Shown piece by piece: positions 23,905-35,340 of a stretch of 64,000 nucleotides of DNA; within the stretch, counting starts at the first letter, position 1, and every line of letters begins with the position of its first letter. The notes beneath the pieces are model-generated. The model had not been told where the DNA came from. It worked only from the letters and a program-made list of their open reading frames with translations, and did not search any database. This stretch comes from Sindora glabra (Eukaryota > Streptophyta > Magnoliopsida > Fabales > Fabaceae), in contig CM035227.1 of the NCBI GenBank assembly GCA_020226215.1, positions 8,239,343-8,303,342 on the forward strand, written 5' to 3'. A program made the position numbers and the translations under genes.

Positions 23905-25572
23905 GTGTTGACTAGGCAATTTGCTGGTGAATTGTTAGAATTTAATCTTGAAATAGATAAAACTTTTCATTTTTTTAGAACTATAAATATATGTAGTTAT
24001 AGTATCCCTACCCCTCATTCTGATCCTTTAGACAATTTTAATAACGTCATTAACAATAGGACATTAAAACAATTGGCTGCCTTTGATGTTACTTACTAAC
24101 TTTTAAACATCCAATATTTTGAACTTCATGCTGCTTTAAACTTAAATTTGGATAAACCTATTTGCTTCTTATGTTTCATGATCTTGTAGGTGAGAACCCT
24201 TATAAACACTTAAAGGAGTTCTATATGATTTGTTCAACTATAAAGCCTCGTCTTATGGCATTTTAGAATATCATATCAAATTGAGGGCATTTTTTCTCAT
24301 TTACTGACATAGCTAAGGATTGGATATATTATTTTGAACTAGGTTTTATTACAAGTTGGAATGATATGAAGAGGTTCTTCTTTGAAAAATTATTCCTTGT
24401 TTCAAAAGTTACTGCGATTAGAAAAGACATATATGGCATAAGGCAAATAACTAGTGAGATATTATATGTGTATTAGGAGAGATTTAAGAAGTTATGTTTA
24501 AGTTGCCCATATTATCATATTAGTGAGCAACTTCTAATCCAATATTTTTATGAAGGATTTCTCTTTATGGATAGGAGTGTGATTAATGTTACAAGTGGTG
24601 AAGCTTTAGTAAATTAAACTCCCATAGAAGCTAGAAACTTAATAGCTAACATGATAACAAACTCCTAATAATTTAGTACCAGAATTATAACTACTACTAG
24701 AAAGGTGCATGAAATAAATCTCTTTAATTTAAATTAACAAATAATGGAGCATAGATTGGATAAATTAACCTGTCTAATAAGATAAATGGTAATGAGATAA
24801 CAATAAGTCTAAGCTCTTCTTCTTGCCAGACTTTATGGAATATGCTCTTGTCTAACTTATTCTACTAATTCTTACCTTACATTGCAAGATAATGAATATC
24901 AAGCTTTTCAAGCCTATATAGCAAAAATATTTCTTAGAAAACCTTAATACTAGTATCAATAATAACAACCTAATCAACACTATGGTTGGAAAGCAAATCA
25001 AAACTTTAGATATGGCATAATTCTAGCTAAGTTTTTGCTTATAACAAAATTCCACCCACTCTTGCTCCCAAACTAGATTCAACTTTAACCTCTTTTCAAT
25101 CATCAAGTGAATGGCTGCAAACAACTTACAATTTTAGTAAATAATAAAAGCCACAATCATTAATTTACAAATTTAGATTGATCAATTATCTTCTACTATA
25201 AGTGAACTCAAAGCATAAGATTCAAGATAACCTTCTTTTAATAATACCAAAGGTAAAAAAGTTGTGAATGCAATAATGTTTAGAAGTAGCAAGCAAGTTG
25301 ACATACCTTTATCTTTTTAACCAGAAATAAGCCTTCAACCAAAAGAGATCAAGAAGTATCCAAAAAAGAAAAAAAAGAAAATATATATTGAAAGTGAGGC
25401 ATATTTTTTCTACATCCTTACCTATTACTATTTTTTTTATTTCCTTTCCTTTTTCAATAAGAGTTATTCCATTAAATAAAATTTAGGATAAAAAATAGAT
25501 TTTTGATTCCCTTAGAAAAGTAAAAGTTAATATACCTTGGCTAGATTTGATAAAATAGATTCCAACATATTA
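23905..25572 (+). pseudogene. Athila-type gag pseudogene
   Basis: Readable pieces across several frames: GENPYKHLKEFYMICSTIKP (24190-24250), FTDIAKDWIYYF and SWNDMKRFFFEKLF (24300-24390), ISEQLLIQYFYEGF (24520-24560), then near the end VNAIMFRSSKQV (25265-25305) and LRKVKVNIPWLDLIK (25510-25550). These match the capsid and linker of Athila polyproteins as I know them. Many stop codons interrupt them, including one after ALVN and one in the middle of ERFKKL's predecessor. The first 64 residues (23905-24096) are open but not functional alone. The end is interrupted by a nested LTR. Confidence 0.85.
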
Positions 25573-28135
25573 GTAAATTAGAAATTATGTTTGTAAGAAA
25601 GAATGAATAAAGTAAATGGTAAATTCTATTGATTTAGAAATTTTTATGTGAAATATAGACTAAAATGAAGTTAATCAAATTGAAAATATAAGAATATGAA
25701 TTTAGTAAAAATTTAATATAGAAAACTTATTAGAATTATGAAGTATAAAGTTTTGTACTGATATAAGTGAGTGTGTGAATATAGAAAAAGTTTAAAAATA
25801 ATTTTCAAAAATATTCTTAGGGCACTATTTTCCTTATTTTAGGCCTACAACCTTAATCTCTCTTATTTCTTTTATCTTTCAAATTCTCCTAACTCTCTCT
25901 AATATCTCTCAAGTACTTTATTAATAAAGTAAAAAAAAGCCTTAATTCTTCTTAATTTTTTGATCCAATTAAGATAAGAACATTGCTTTCATAAAGAATC
26001 TCTTTTATTTCTTTTTTATTGATGAAAAAATTTGAGATTTATTTAATTCTGTTGAGAATTCTAAACCTTAATTTTAAAATCCATGAATTTTGATATAATT
26101 AGAATTGAAATATTTTTAAACTAACTTTCTAGCACCCTATTTTATACAAGATAAGTATATAATTTAGTTAAATTCATGGATTTTGTAACTATGTAATGGT
26201 ATTGATGAAATATTAGTTATTTTGCAATTTTGCTTGAAACATATTTGATTTGATATGGTAGAAGTAATAAATGATAAAGAATAGTGATAAAAGATGTTAA
26301 ATAAATCTATTAATAATTGTATTAAGATTTAATTTGTAATTAATGTGTTTAGAAGGAATTTATAGTTGGATAAATAGTGAAATTTTCATAAAAAATTATT
26401 ATTTTCATGTGTGAATTAAGTGGATAACTGATTCTCATTATCTAAAGGTAAATCTAGGTATAAGAATCGAGTGTGTAATCGATTCTCCTCATTCAAATGC
26501 AAGTTTAACGCAGGTGAATGATTACACGATTGATTCACCATCCTTAGAATTTTTTGTTGGCTTTGAAAAAGGATAACTCTTTAGTGTTATGCTTTTTTTA
26601 AGCAAGTTATTTATTGTTAGAAAAATAATTGAGTTTACTTTCAAATAAAATTAATTTTAAATAATATCTTATGTATATTTTGAGATATTATTAAAATAGT
26701 AGGTAAAGGTTAAAAACTTAAGATTTTAAAAAATAAATTTGTTATGTGTACCTTTTAAAGGGCATAACATTTTTAAATCTTAATCGATTTAAGCAAATGA
26801 ATAATCTATTAAAAGTTAAATAAGTTTTTTTTATATAAAATAAGTTTCATAAATAATATATTCATAGTTTTTGAATTACTTATAAATTATTATTTAAAGA
26901 TCACAACTATAGTGACCATATAATATACCATACCTAACCTATGTTATATTTTATAATTTATAATAGTCCAACATGAGATGTTTAGTCTCTAAGCATCAAA
27001 GATAAAATAATTTATGATAATCATAAGATACATTCATAACTAGGTAACTACGAAATGAGAAATTAGATATTGTATGATATAATATGTTGTAACAAACTTA
27101 TTGCATGAATCATAGGCTATAAATGTATATGTGTGTTAAGTGAATGTGTTGGCCATGCAAGAGAGTATGGTGGCATTATTATATATATATATATATATAT
27201 TGTTATGTATTTTGATATTGCTTTTTGATGATTAACTAATTTCTTTGTGTTAAAATTGCATTATAAATGGGATATGTAAAGTTTGAGCTCTAACATGTAT
27301 ATTATATTGTGAATTATACCAAGAGTAGTATTGAAATTATGAAACATGATAGAGGTAATAATGTAAACACCAGATAAAAAATTTTCAGTAATAAGGTAAG
27401 TAAGGTGTAAGTTTAGCCTAAGAGGAATAAGGATGAAAATAAGTAGATATGGTATAAGGTTAGTTCAAGAGTTAAAAGGTGGATAAATATATTTTATCTA
27501 TTATTTATTATTTTAAATGAGATGTGACTTTAAGTACACTTATTTATGAGTATTTTTATGTAACTCATTGAAAATGAAATGGTTATGTTTTTATCCTAAG
27601 CTTGTTATCTCTTAGATACTAATGTGCTTAAATATGATATGAATTATTCAAAAACGATAGTCCAATGGGTAAATTATTATAGATTATTTACTTATTAAGC
27701 CATGAACTAATTCCCTTGTAATTTATTTTATAGATTTCTAAATTGAGCCTTCACAGCTACCTCCTCAAAGTTAGATTATGGAAACTTATTGATGATAATA
27801 TAATAGTATAGAATCTTGTCCATAATATATTTTAGGCCTTATTTTATCATAGACTTGGTAGAAAAAAATTTAAACTAATTTCTCATGAGTTAGTTAAAAC
27901 TAGTTTATTCTTATTTTGAGAGAATTATAAGCTTATCTAATTTCCCTTTTTTTTGTAGAAACCTTAACTAATAAATGTTTTTTTTCTAAATTTCCGTCTT
28001 CTTTATATATATATATATATATATATATGATACTCATTAATTAGGATCAAGCTAGATAATTAGAAATAGGCTGGTGGAAACTGAAAAATAGGTTTCATGC
28101 TAGTCACAATTAGGTTAGGGTCGTGACACAAGGTA
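25573..28135 (+). repeat. Long gypsy LTR, copy B, nested in the Athila-like element
   Basis: About 2.56 kb, homologous to copy A (17960-20415). It ends with GGTTAGGGTCGTGACAC. It carries (AT)n tracts at about 27179-27200 and 28004-28028. The Athila protein sequence stops at IPTY on its left and resumes as RYVNFLK on its right, fixing the insertion point within a few bases. A 5-bp duplication may be present (ACATA against AGGTA) but has decayed. No internal domains, so it is a solo LTR. Confidence 0.72.
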
Positions 28136-28920
28136 AGGTATGTTAACTTTTTAAAAAATTTATACATCAATAAAAGAAAATTAAGGGATAATAAGAAAGT
28201 AAATGTAAGGGCGAATGTTTCTGTTATAATTTAAAGACAATTATCAAGAATGTAAAGATCTAGGCACGTTCACCATTCCATATGTTAGAGAGAAAATTAG
28301 AATTAAGCATGCTATGTTAAACTTAGAAGCTTCAATTAATTTCATGCCCTTTTCTATTTTTAATGCTTTAAATTTAGGACCCTTAAAACAAGCAAGGATA
28401 GTTGTATAATTAGTAAATAGATTTAGCATTTATCTTTTAAGTGTTACTAAGGATGCTTTAGTGTAGTTTGACGAACTTTTTTTTAGTAGAGTTTTATATC
28501 TTAAAGATGGAAAATGAGACATCTAAGGTTCTCCCCCAATCATTCTTGGTTAGTATATTCTCAAAACAACAAAAACTATGATTAATGTTCAAGATGAAAT
28601 ATTAACCATGAAATTTGATGATATAACAACCAAGTTTGACATTTTTGATGCTATATAAAAAATTCTATATCTTATCTTTATACTTTTTAAGCTTTTATTT
28701 CATGATATTCCTCATTTTAATTCTATTTTTGATATTGCCATTTCTAATATTGTTGATTCTAATGTACCTATTAATGCTACTTATGATGGTATGCTTGTTA
28801 AATTTCCTAAAATTTCTAAATTTACAAATTATGTTGATAGCTATGAGTGTACTTGTTAAGATAATAATATTAAATGTACTATATATGTGGAGATTTTAGC
28901 ATTTATAGGTGATAAAAAAT
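28134..28920 (+). pseudogene. Athila-type protease region, pseudogene
   Basis: Continues the Athila polyprotein after the nested LTR. GTFTIPYVREKIRIKHAMLN (28264-28320) is followed by LEASINFMPFSIFNALNLG, where intact relatives have LDLGAS; the catalytic Asp and Gly are changed to Asn and Glu. Then come ILTMKFDDITTKFDIFDAI and NATYDGMLVKFPK (to about 28830). Stops occur throughout. The forward ORF at 28636-28899 is in a different frame and is a shadow. Confidence 0.82.
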
Positions 28921-30742
28921 ACTATCATTTCAAAATGTGAAAAAATTGATGATCATGGAGAAATGCAATATGCAAAAGTGGTTCCTGCTAATAATTTAAT
29001 ACCTTCTATTACTTCTAATAAATTTGAATTTTTAGAGAAAAAAATACTTTCTTACTAATGATCCTAGTTATTTTACTAATTATGTTGAATTCACTGCACA
29101 GGATGATTTTGAACATTAAGAAAGAATGATTTGATGATAATACTTAGAAAAATTATTCCAATTGATCTTAATTTTTAAAGGACCTCTTTGATAAATGATA
29201 TGAAGGTTGGTAATTTGGAAGCAATGGATGTAGTCAATTATTATGTAAATCTTAATTAAAGAAGTTAAGGCCATATCTAACTAAAGACATTAAAGAAAAG
29301 TACTTTTTGGGAGGCAATTCAAATTTTTTTAGATTTATTCTCCATTTCTCTTCCTTTTTATTTACTTATCCTTTATCTTTCTTAATGTTAATATTCTTTA
29401 GATTAAGAACAATATAAAATTTAAGTATGAGAGGAGACTTTAGGATTTATTTTGTATTTTATGTCTTTATTTAATACTTTTTAATGCTTTTGAAGTAAAA
29501 AAAATATGAATTAAAAAAATGCATTTTTACTTAATTTTAGGTTTTTTAAAATCATTTTAGTTACTTTTTATTGATAAAGATTTCACATTTTTCATAAGTA
29601 GAATTCAATTGAAGTTAGATAAGATTCATAACATAATTAAATGAATGATTTTACTTTTTGAAATTGATTGGTGCAGTGATAGATTTTGAATTGGTAGATT
29701 GAATTTTGATTACATGATTTTCTTTATAAGATTTTAAGCCTTATGTTGAGCTTTTATGCTATTCTCTTTCTTTCTTATGTTTGATATTCTTCCATGATTT
29801 TTTTTAGAAGTTGCTTGATTCTTTTTGAGATTACATTTACACATGCATGTATAAAAATAATAAAGACATTCTTTCCTTATTTAAACTAAAGACAAATAGC
29901 TAGCCTTGAATTTTCATTTTTGTTAAGCCCTTTTAAACTTAATTGCTTTTTTTTTGTTGATAAGCTTATGAATATTTTTTTCTAATAAAAAATAAATATT
30001 TTTACTTAACTTTAGAGATTAATAAAACATTTGAATTTTTGTGAAATGAATTTTAAGGTAAGTGTGAAGGTGTGTAAGTTGTGAAAATTTATTAACTTCA
30101 AGTTCAAAAGTTAGTTGAAAAAAAAAGAAATAAAAAAAGAAAATTAATAAGAAAAAAAGTGAAAAGTGTGAAAATGAAAAAAAAAAGTAAAAAAATTAGG
30201 AAAAAATGGAAAGAAAAGATGAAATTGATAAGTATTTGAATTTGAACCTAAGTTATTGTGTTGAAGTTATAATTATTTATGATTGGCCAATATGTTTATA
30301 GTTCAAGTGCTCTTTTGATTTCTTTAGTTTTTACCTTTTTATATCTTAATTTTTTTTCTTTTCTTTAGCTACATTACAATTTTAAATAAAGTCCTTTTAA
30401 TATGTTGTACATGTGATTTGAGTAGTAGAGATTAGATGATTAACAAACTTATGATAAAGTAATTTCAGGAAATGAACTTAAGTGAAACTCTTACTGTAAA
30501 TACTTAAAAGTTAGAAAGTGAATTTTATGAGAATTTACTATGTTGATATATTCTTTTTAAATGAAGTTGTTATATTAGTTATTTTCAAATTTATCAAGAT
30601 TTTTATTCATAATGTATTATATTTATTGATTACTTTAATTATCTCTTATTTATGAATTTATGATTTTAAAGTTTTTTAAAAGTAAGTCTTTTGTTTTTAG
30701 TTTTTAGTTAAGTTGTATCTTATCCAAAGTTGTGTAAGGGTT
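28921..30742 (+). other. Athila-like C-terminal polyprotein remnant and 3' untranslated region
   Basis: Pieces such as LEAMDVV and LRPYLTKDI around 29215-29290, and FRLRTI near 29400, correspond to the end of the Athila polyprotein and the stretch just after it. Reverse transcriptase and most of integrase are missing between this and the protease. From 29480 on it is A+T-rich, with a lysine-codon-like AAAGAAA run at 30120-30220, and without a frame. Confidence 0.5.
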
Positions 30743-30757
30743 AAATGTGGGGTAATT
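30743..30757 (+). promoter_or_regulatory. Polypurine-like tract of the Athila-like element
   Basis: AAATGTGGGGTAATT stands directly before the LTR start TGATATGC. Athila elements usually have a G-rich stretch of this kind as plus-strand primer. Confidence 0.5.
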
Positions 30758-32284
30758 TGATATGCAAGATTTTATCTATATTATTTCTTCTTATTTTATG
30801 CCTTTTAGTATATTATATATGCTTAATTTTATAGAATTGATCTTGTTATGTAATTAGGGATTGGTTTTATAATGTTCTAAAATTATTCAATTAATGCTAG
30901 ATTTTTAGACTATTTTAGATTTTTAACTATATCTTGAATTGTAGATATCAAATTTAGATAATTTTTATATCATTAGAAAGGTCAAATGAAGTTTTACAAT
31001 TTCATGTTTGGTTAAAGCTTAGTTTAGATGTCTAAAATGTCTAATTTAGTTGGAAATTTGAAGATATATTTTTGTCAAAACTGAGCTAGTTTCAATTCTT
31101 AGGTTATATCTAGAGGTCCAAAGGTCTAATTAAGATGAAATTAATTTCCTAAGATTTGGCCCTACAACTTTTATGTTTAGAGTTTAGTGAAATTACATAG
31201 TTTTAGTGCTCTTACATTAGCTAGAAGTTAAACTTATGAGATTTTACTACAGTAACTTTTATAATACATTATTTTGTAAATTAGGTTCTGGGGTTCTAAA
31301 ATTAGCAAGGCTTTATTCTTTGTAACCTTAGGAGACATATGATTTTGGTCCATTAGGTATAGTTTAATAGGAAATCAAATATAAGATTTTGTGATGTTAA
31401 AGATAAGAAGACTTATACACAATTTTTGTACAAAATTTAGATAGTAACTTTTTTCTTCTTCTTCAATCATAGAAGGCTAAATTTATAATTTATTTAAGAA
31501 ATTTGAGGCTCATTTTTATTTGGATTATGAAATCTTAACTTGTAATATTGACTTTTTCTAATTAATTTTTTTCTCTAATTCTTTGTGCTAATTGCTTGGA
31601 ATTTTGTAAGTTGAGTGTTGATTTGGTATAATTTATATTCAACCTTATAACTTTTGATTTTTTAGTTATTTTTATATTGAATTGTAGTTGGTTAATCATT
31701 ATTGTTTCATGTAGGAATAAAGGGTTAAATGATTAAATCAAAGGTTTCTAGTTTAATCCTTCAATTCAATTAAATTCTATTTTTAAATCAATTTTAATTT
31801 AACTTTATGGATTATGGCTATTGCTTAGTTCTTCTAATTTTAATCGATCAAATTCTATATAGTTACATAGCATAGAATTCATGAATTATTGTAAGACTAG
31901 CTTAAAAATGAGTTGGAATTATCAATTAATTCATGATTTGTGATTAATCTACATAAAAGCTTTCAAATCTTTGAATCAATTATGTTTTTGCATTAATTTT
32001 CTTTTTGTATCATTATTGTATTTTGCTTCTATTAGTTTATTATGTTTAATTTTAATTAACCCATTGTTAATTTTGTTTAAATTCTCATATATTATTGGCA
32101 TCTTGGGTAATTTTTGCATTCTAAATTCTGTTTTGCATTCTATTTTGAAATTATAATTAGTAAATCATTATGAAATAATATATCTAATGGATCACTAAGG
32201 GTTTAACCTAGTTGTTACCCTATATTGAAATTTTTTTATCAACCAATAATATCTAGTTTTAAATGTGTTGCAATGCACATGTCA
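30758..32284 (+). repeat. 3' LTR of the Athila-like element
   Basis: About 1527 bp, from TGATATGCAAG to GCAATGCACATGTCA. The same sequence in reverse orientation makes up the solo LTR at 53958-55577, where target duplications confirm both edges. A shared landmark is ATCACTAAGGGT near 32188. The ORF at 31971-32156 is a chance frame. Confidence 0.78.
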
Positions 32285-33119
32285 AGTGTTACTATCATTA
32301 TGCATATGAGATTTTATGATTACTAATAATTTGATTGTGAAATTGTGTGCAAGTTTAGGTACGTGTAAAAAAGCATAAATTGATTTGCCTTTGTGATTTC
32401 CTTTTTCTAGAATGCTTATTTACTAAATTCTAGACTTAACTTTCTGTATTTTAATATTGCAAATTCCTATATTGAGATACCTTGTCCACTAACACAACAA
32501 AGATAGGCCTTTTGAGTTTCCCTTGGTAGCTATGGGTAGTAATCACATATCTTGATTGTGAATAAATATATCTCATGAGCCTTGAGTCATAGAAGTTGAT
32601 AGTTTGGAGTTAAAGATGTGAAATGATATAAGGCAAGCTAAACGGGCCATGCTTACACAAGCTTGAGCCCGTGTAGGCCTATCCGCATAACCTCATAATT
32701 CAAACAATAAAAAAGGTTAAGATTATAGGGGCCTATAGGTATTTTTTATTTTTTATATTTTTAAACCACTAGATATACATGTACCAATGTCAATTATTGA
32801 ATCTTGGATATGGAGGAAGAAATAAAGCCTTCAAGAGGTATTGAATTAGGTTAAATTAAAAAAATTATTTTTTTATAAATTGTTATTGGTTAATTTTTTT
32901 TGTTTTATATAATGAAGAAATCAAGAAAGTCTAAAAAAGTTATATTAGGTTATTGAACATTGAATTGAGTTGGATTAAAAGTCTCTAAATACTTAAAAAA
33001 TTGTAAAAAAAAAACCTATGGGCAAGCCCACATAAAAAATAAGCTCTAAATAAGGTATAAGTGAGTAACCCACAAAACTTGTGAGCTTGGAGTCCGTTTT
33101 ATATCTCTTTTTATAATAA
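32285..33119. other. Unassigned sequence after the Athila LTR, with a possible hAT-like insert
   Basis: From about 32640 to 33100 the ends look mirrored: AAACGGGCCATGCTTACACAAGCTT on the left and, reverse-complemented, AAACGGACTCCAAGCTCACAAG on the right. This suggests a short terminal-inverted-repeat element of about 460 bp, but no target duplication was found. The first 350 bp are unidentified. Confidence 0.3.
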
Positions 33120-33373
33120 AGATTCTTTTGTTCATTGAGACAATTTAGGCTAGTTTATTCTTGATTATGTTAGGAATTATAAATAGGTTTGATTTCCTTT
33201 ACTTGAAGAAACTAATTTGGTAAATATGGTTGATATTCAATTATCAATGCCAAGCTTATCACTAGTGATATATTTTATTCTATATGTTCATAAATTGAGA
33301 ATGGGTGTAAATTAGGTTGGTGAAAATAAAAAAAATGGTTTCCATGTTGATTATAGTCCGAAGAGGATCATGA
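33120..33373 (+). repeat. Long gypsy LTR, copy F, 3' end
   Basis: ATTAGGTTGGTGAAAATAAA and then GGTTTCCATGTTGATTATAG and GGATCATGAC match the last 90 bases of copies A and B (GTTTCATGCTAGTCACAATT, GGTCGTGACA). It is taken as the other half of the LTR interrupted at 23790. Confidence 0.5.
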
Positions 33374-33621
33374 CTGCCTATGTGGCAATTAAAGGTAGAA
33401 ATAAATTAGATCATTTATGAATGGCTTATGGTTTAACTTGTTAAAAATTTAACTTGACTTGTTTATTTAATTAAACAAACCAAGTTTAGTGCTGTATATT
33501 GACTTACTTATTAAACAAATCTAACATATTTAATTTTAAGCTTCACTTGTTAACCTCCTAAACTAACTTATTTAATTAATTTGTTACCTTAAACTAGTTT
33601 ACTTAAATCAACTGATTGATC

Positions 33622-33693
<72 letters not shown>

Positions 33694-34110
33694 CATTGTA
33701 TATTCTTTTTCTTTTTCAATTTGATCATCAATATTTTAAAGTTTTAAAATTTGTGAATAATGAATTTATATTATTATATTATTTAATTCTTTTATTTTAA
33801 ATAAGTATAATTATAATTTATTATATTAAATTATTAAAACTTCTATATATAAAGATAGAGCTAAAATTTTATTCAATACGTCATTTATATAAAAAAATTA
33901 TTATTATTTTTTTAATTAAGGAACTTATTTATGACATATATATAAGTTTATAAATTTATCAATAATTTATTTAAATTTTATAAATAAATTAGGACAAGCT
34001 GAAATTTTGAGCTATAAACAAATTAAAAACTAGACATAAGTCTTGAAACAGATTTAATTTATTTATACTAAAGTGTGACCTATAAACAAACAGATTTAAT
34101 TTAATTTATT
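33374..34110. other. Degenerate A+T-rich repeat with a long ATT microsatellite
   Basis: No coding frame. Repeated TTAACTTGTT/CAAACCAAGTTT words and a C/G-rich edge (CCCCGGGGGGAGGGGG, 34116-34131) suggest a decayed DNA transposon, which I cannot assign. Confidence 0.35.
33623..33692. repeat. (ATT)n microsatellite, about 23 units
   Basis: About 70 uninterrupted bases of the ATT/TTA trinucleotide. Confidence 0.95.
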
Positions 34111-34545
34111 TTCACCCCGGGGGGAGGGGGAAATCATATCCACAATGATGCGATGAGACTAGTTATATCCACTATTTGAGAGCTGGGGATTTGTCGATAT
34201 TAAAGGTGTGCATCTAACTTAATGGCTTGTAAAATATCACCAATCACATGTTCTCATCATTATGTTGTAATTGTCTTCATCAGCCAAAGTGAAATCAGTC
34301 GGATTTTGGTTTATCACAAGGTTATGCATCCAAAGTCCGACCGACACCTAAAAATAATTTTCTTTTTACTCATCCCCGTCCGACTGTCAGCGTAAACCCA
34401 TTTTTGTCTATCTCTTTCCTCATTTGAACTGGCGGCTTAGATCGGGTGACTGTTGTATGCCAACCAATTAACCTGGATATTTTAATTTTTTATTTTTAAT
34501 TAGTCGGTTGAAGAGAGCATCTTTGACCAAAAAGAGCGTACTGTA

Positions 34546-34645
34546 AGAATTTGCCAAATGGGAGTATGAGTATCTTGACTAAGGATTGTATTATTATTAG
34601 AATTTGTCAAGTTGAAGTCTGAGCATCGTGACCATTATGATCTTG
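34546..34645. repeat. Degenerate tandem duplication
   Basis: AGAATTTGCCAAATGGGAGT (about 34548) recurs as AGAATTTGTCAAGTTGAAGT (about 34599), and the similarity continues through TATGAGTATCTTGAC versus CTGAGCATCGTGAC. About 75 percent identity over 42 bases; period about 52. Confidence 0.7.
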
Positions 34646-34754
34646 TGCGGTAGCGATAATGCTATCTGTTAGCAAATAACAAGGTGACTCTCGTCCACTT
34701 TTTCTATGGGAGTTCATTTTTTTTATTTTTTGTAGGTTGATTTCTGATTAATAA

Positions 34755-35168
34755 TTAATAAATATGATAATTGCCATGCACAAAATTAGGATAATGATTA
34801 CTTGTTAAGGAAGTCTTGGTATTTATAAATTGTTGCATTGGACAACATTTCAGACGTTGAATTCCAGAAAGATGAGGGTTTCTACGATTGATATAACCAT
34901 AAAATTTAACTTGATAAATTAATTTGTTTTGACTGGAAATAATTTTTTCAAAAAATTTATTTACATGTGTATAGTAAATAAGCGAAGAACTTTCGTACCA
35001 ATTATATATTTTATGATTAAAAAAATCATAAAAATAATTCATTAAACTATAATAATAAGGAAAAAAAATCTTCTTATTTGAAATAAAAAAAAGATCTAAA
35101 CACCTATATTCGTGCTCTGATGAGTTTTGCGTGGTGAGTTGAAATATTTCACTGTTATTGTGAGGCAA
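34755..35168 (-). CDS. Unrecognised ORF, 137 residues, doubtful
   Basis: Begins MPHNNSEIFQLTTQNSSEHE and continues through an aromatic middle (FFPYYYSLMNYFYDFFNHK) to CCPMQQFINTKTSLTSNHY. It is the longest open frame outside known elements but has no motif I recognise, and the middle third is low-complexity A+T, where open frames rich in Phe, Tyr, Ile, Asn and Lys arise easily. No neighbouring exon was found. It is more likely chance than gene. Confidence 0.15.
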   Translation of the reverse strand: MPHNNSEIFQLTTQNSSEHEYRCLDLFFISNKKIFFPYYYSLMNYFYDFFNHKIYNWYESSSLIYYTHVNKFFEKIISSQNKLIYQVKFYGYINRRNPHLSGIQRLKCCPMQQFINTKTSLTSNHYPNFVHGNYHIY

Positions 35169-35340
35169 ATCGGATTACAGACTGCTTGACAAATATAATT
35201 CATCCCTCAAACTCTCCATAAGATTGTTTTCAAAAATTTGACTTACCTCCACCTAATTGTGTAGATAGACTTTTGTGTGATATGAGGGATGTTTCCCTCC
35301 CTCGATCAGTTGTTTCTTAGATTTGTTTGTGTTAAAAAAA

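Larger units (their letters stand above)
23791..32284 (+). mobile_element. Athila-like Ty3/gypsy retrotransposon, heavily deleted, with a nested LTR
   Basis: Order: a 5' LTR stub (23791-23890), gag pseudogene, a foreign gypsy LTR (25573-28135), protease remnant, the C-terminal remnant of the polyprotein, a long untranslated stretch, a polypurine tract and a 3' LTR (30758-32284). Most of reverse transcriptase, RNase H and integrase is missing. The inserted LTR splits a recognisable Athila protein region, so it arrived later. No target duplication at the outer edges could be found. Confidence 0.82.
34111..35340. other. Unique-looking spacer with one unrecognised minus-strand ORF
   Basis: Composition is less A+T-rich at 34130-34720. 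It includes CGGTTTGGTTTATCACAAGG-like unique DNA, short GTCCGACCGACA and GTCCGACTGTC words, and a degenerate tandem repeat (34546-34645). The 137-residue ORF at 35168-34755 is listed separately. Confidence 0.4.

Noticed and set aside
28244..28429. Minus-strand ORF of 61 residues
   Set aside because: Antisense to the recognisable Athila protease frame.
28636..28899. 87-residue Leu-rich forward ORF, membrane-protein-like
   Set aside because: Out-of-frame reading of the Athila region; hydrophobicity comes from T-rich codons.
32640..32700. tRNA gene suggested by GC-rich GGGCC/GAGCCC words
   Set aside because: No cloverleaf, no anticodon stem and no intact B box; better explained as the end of a terminal-inverted-repeat element.
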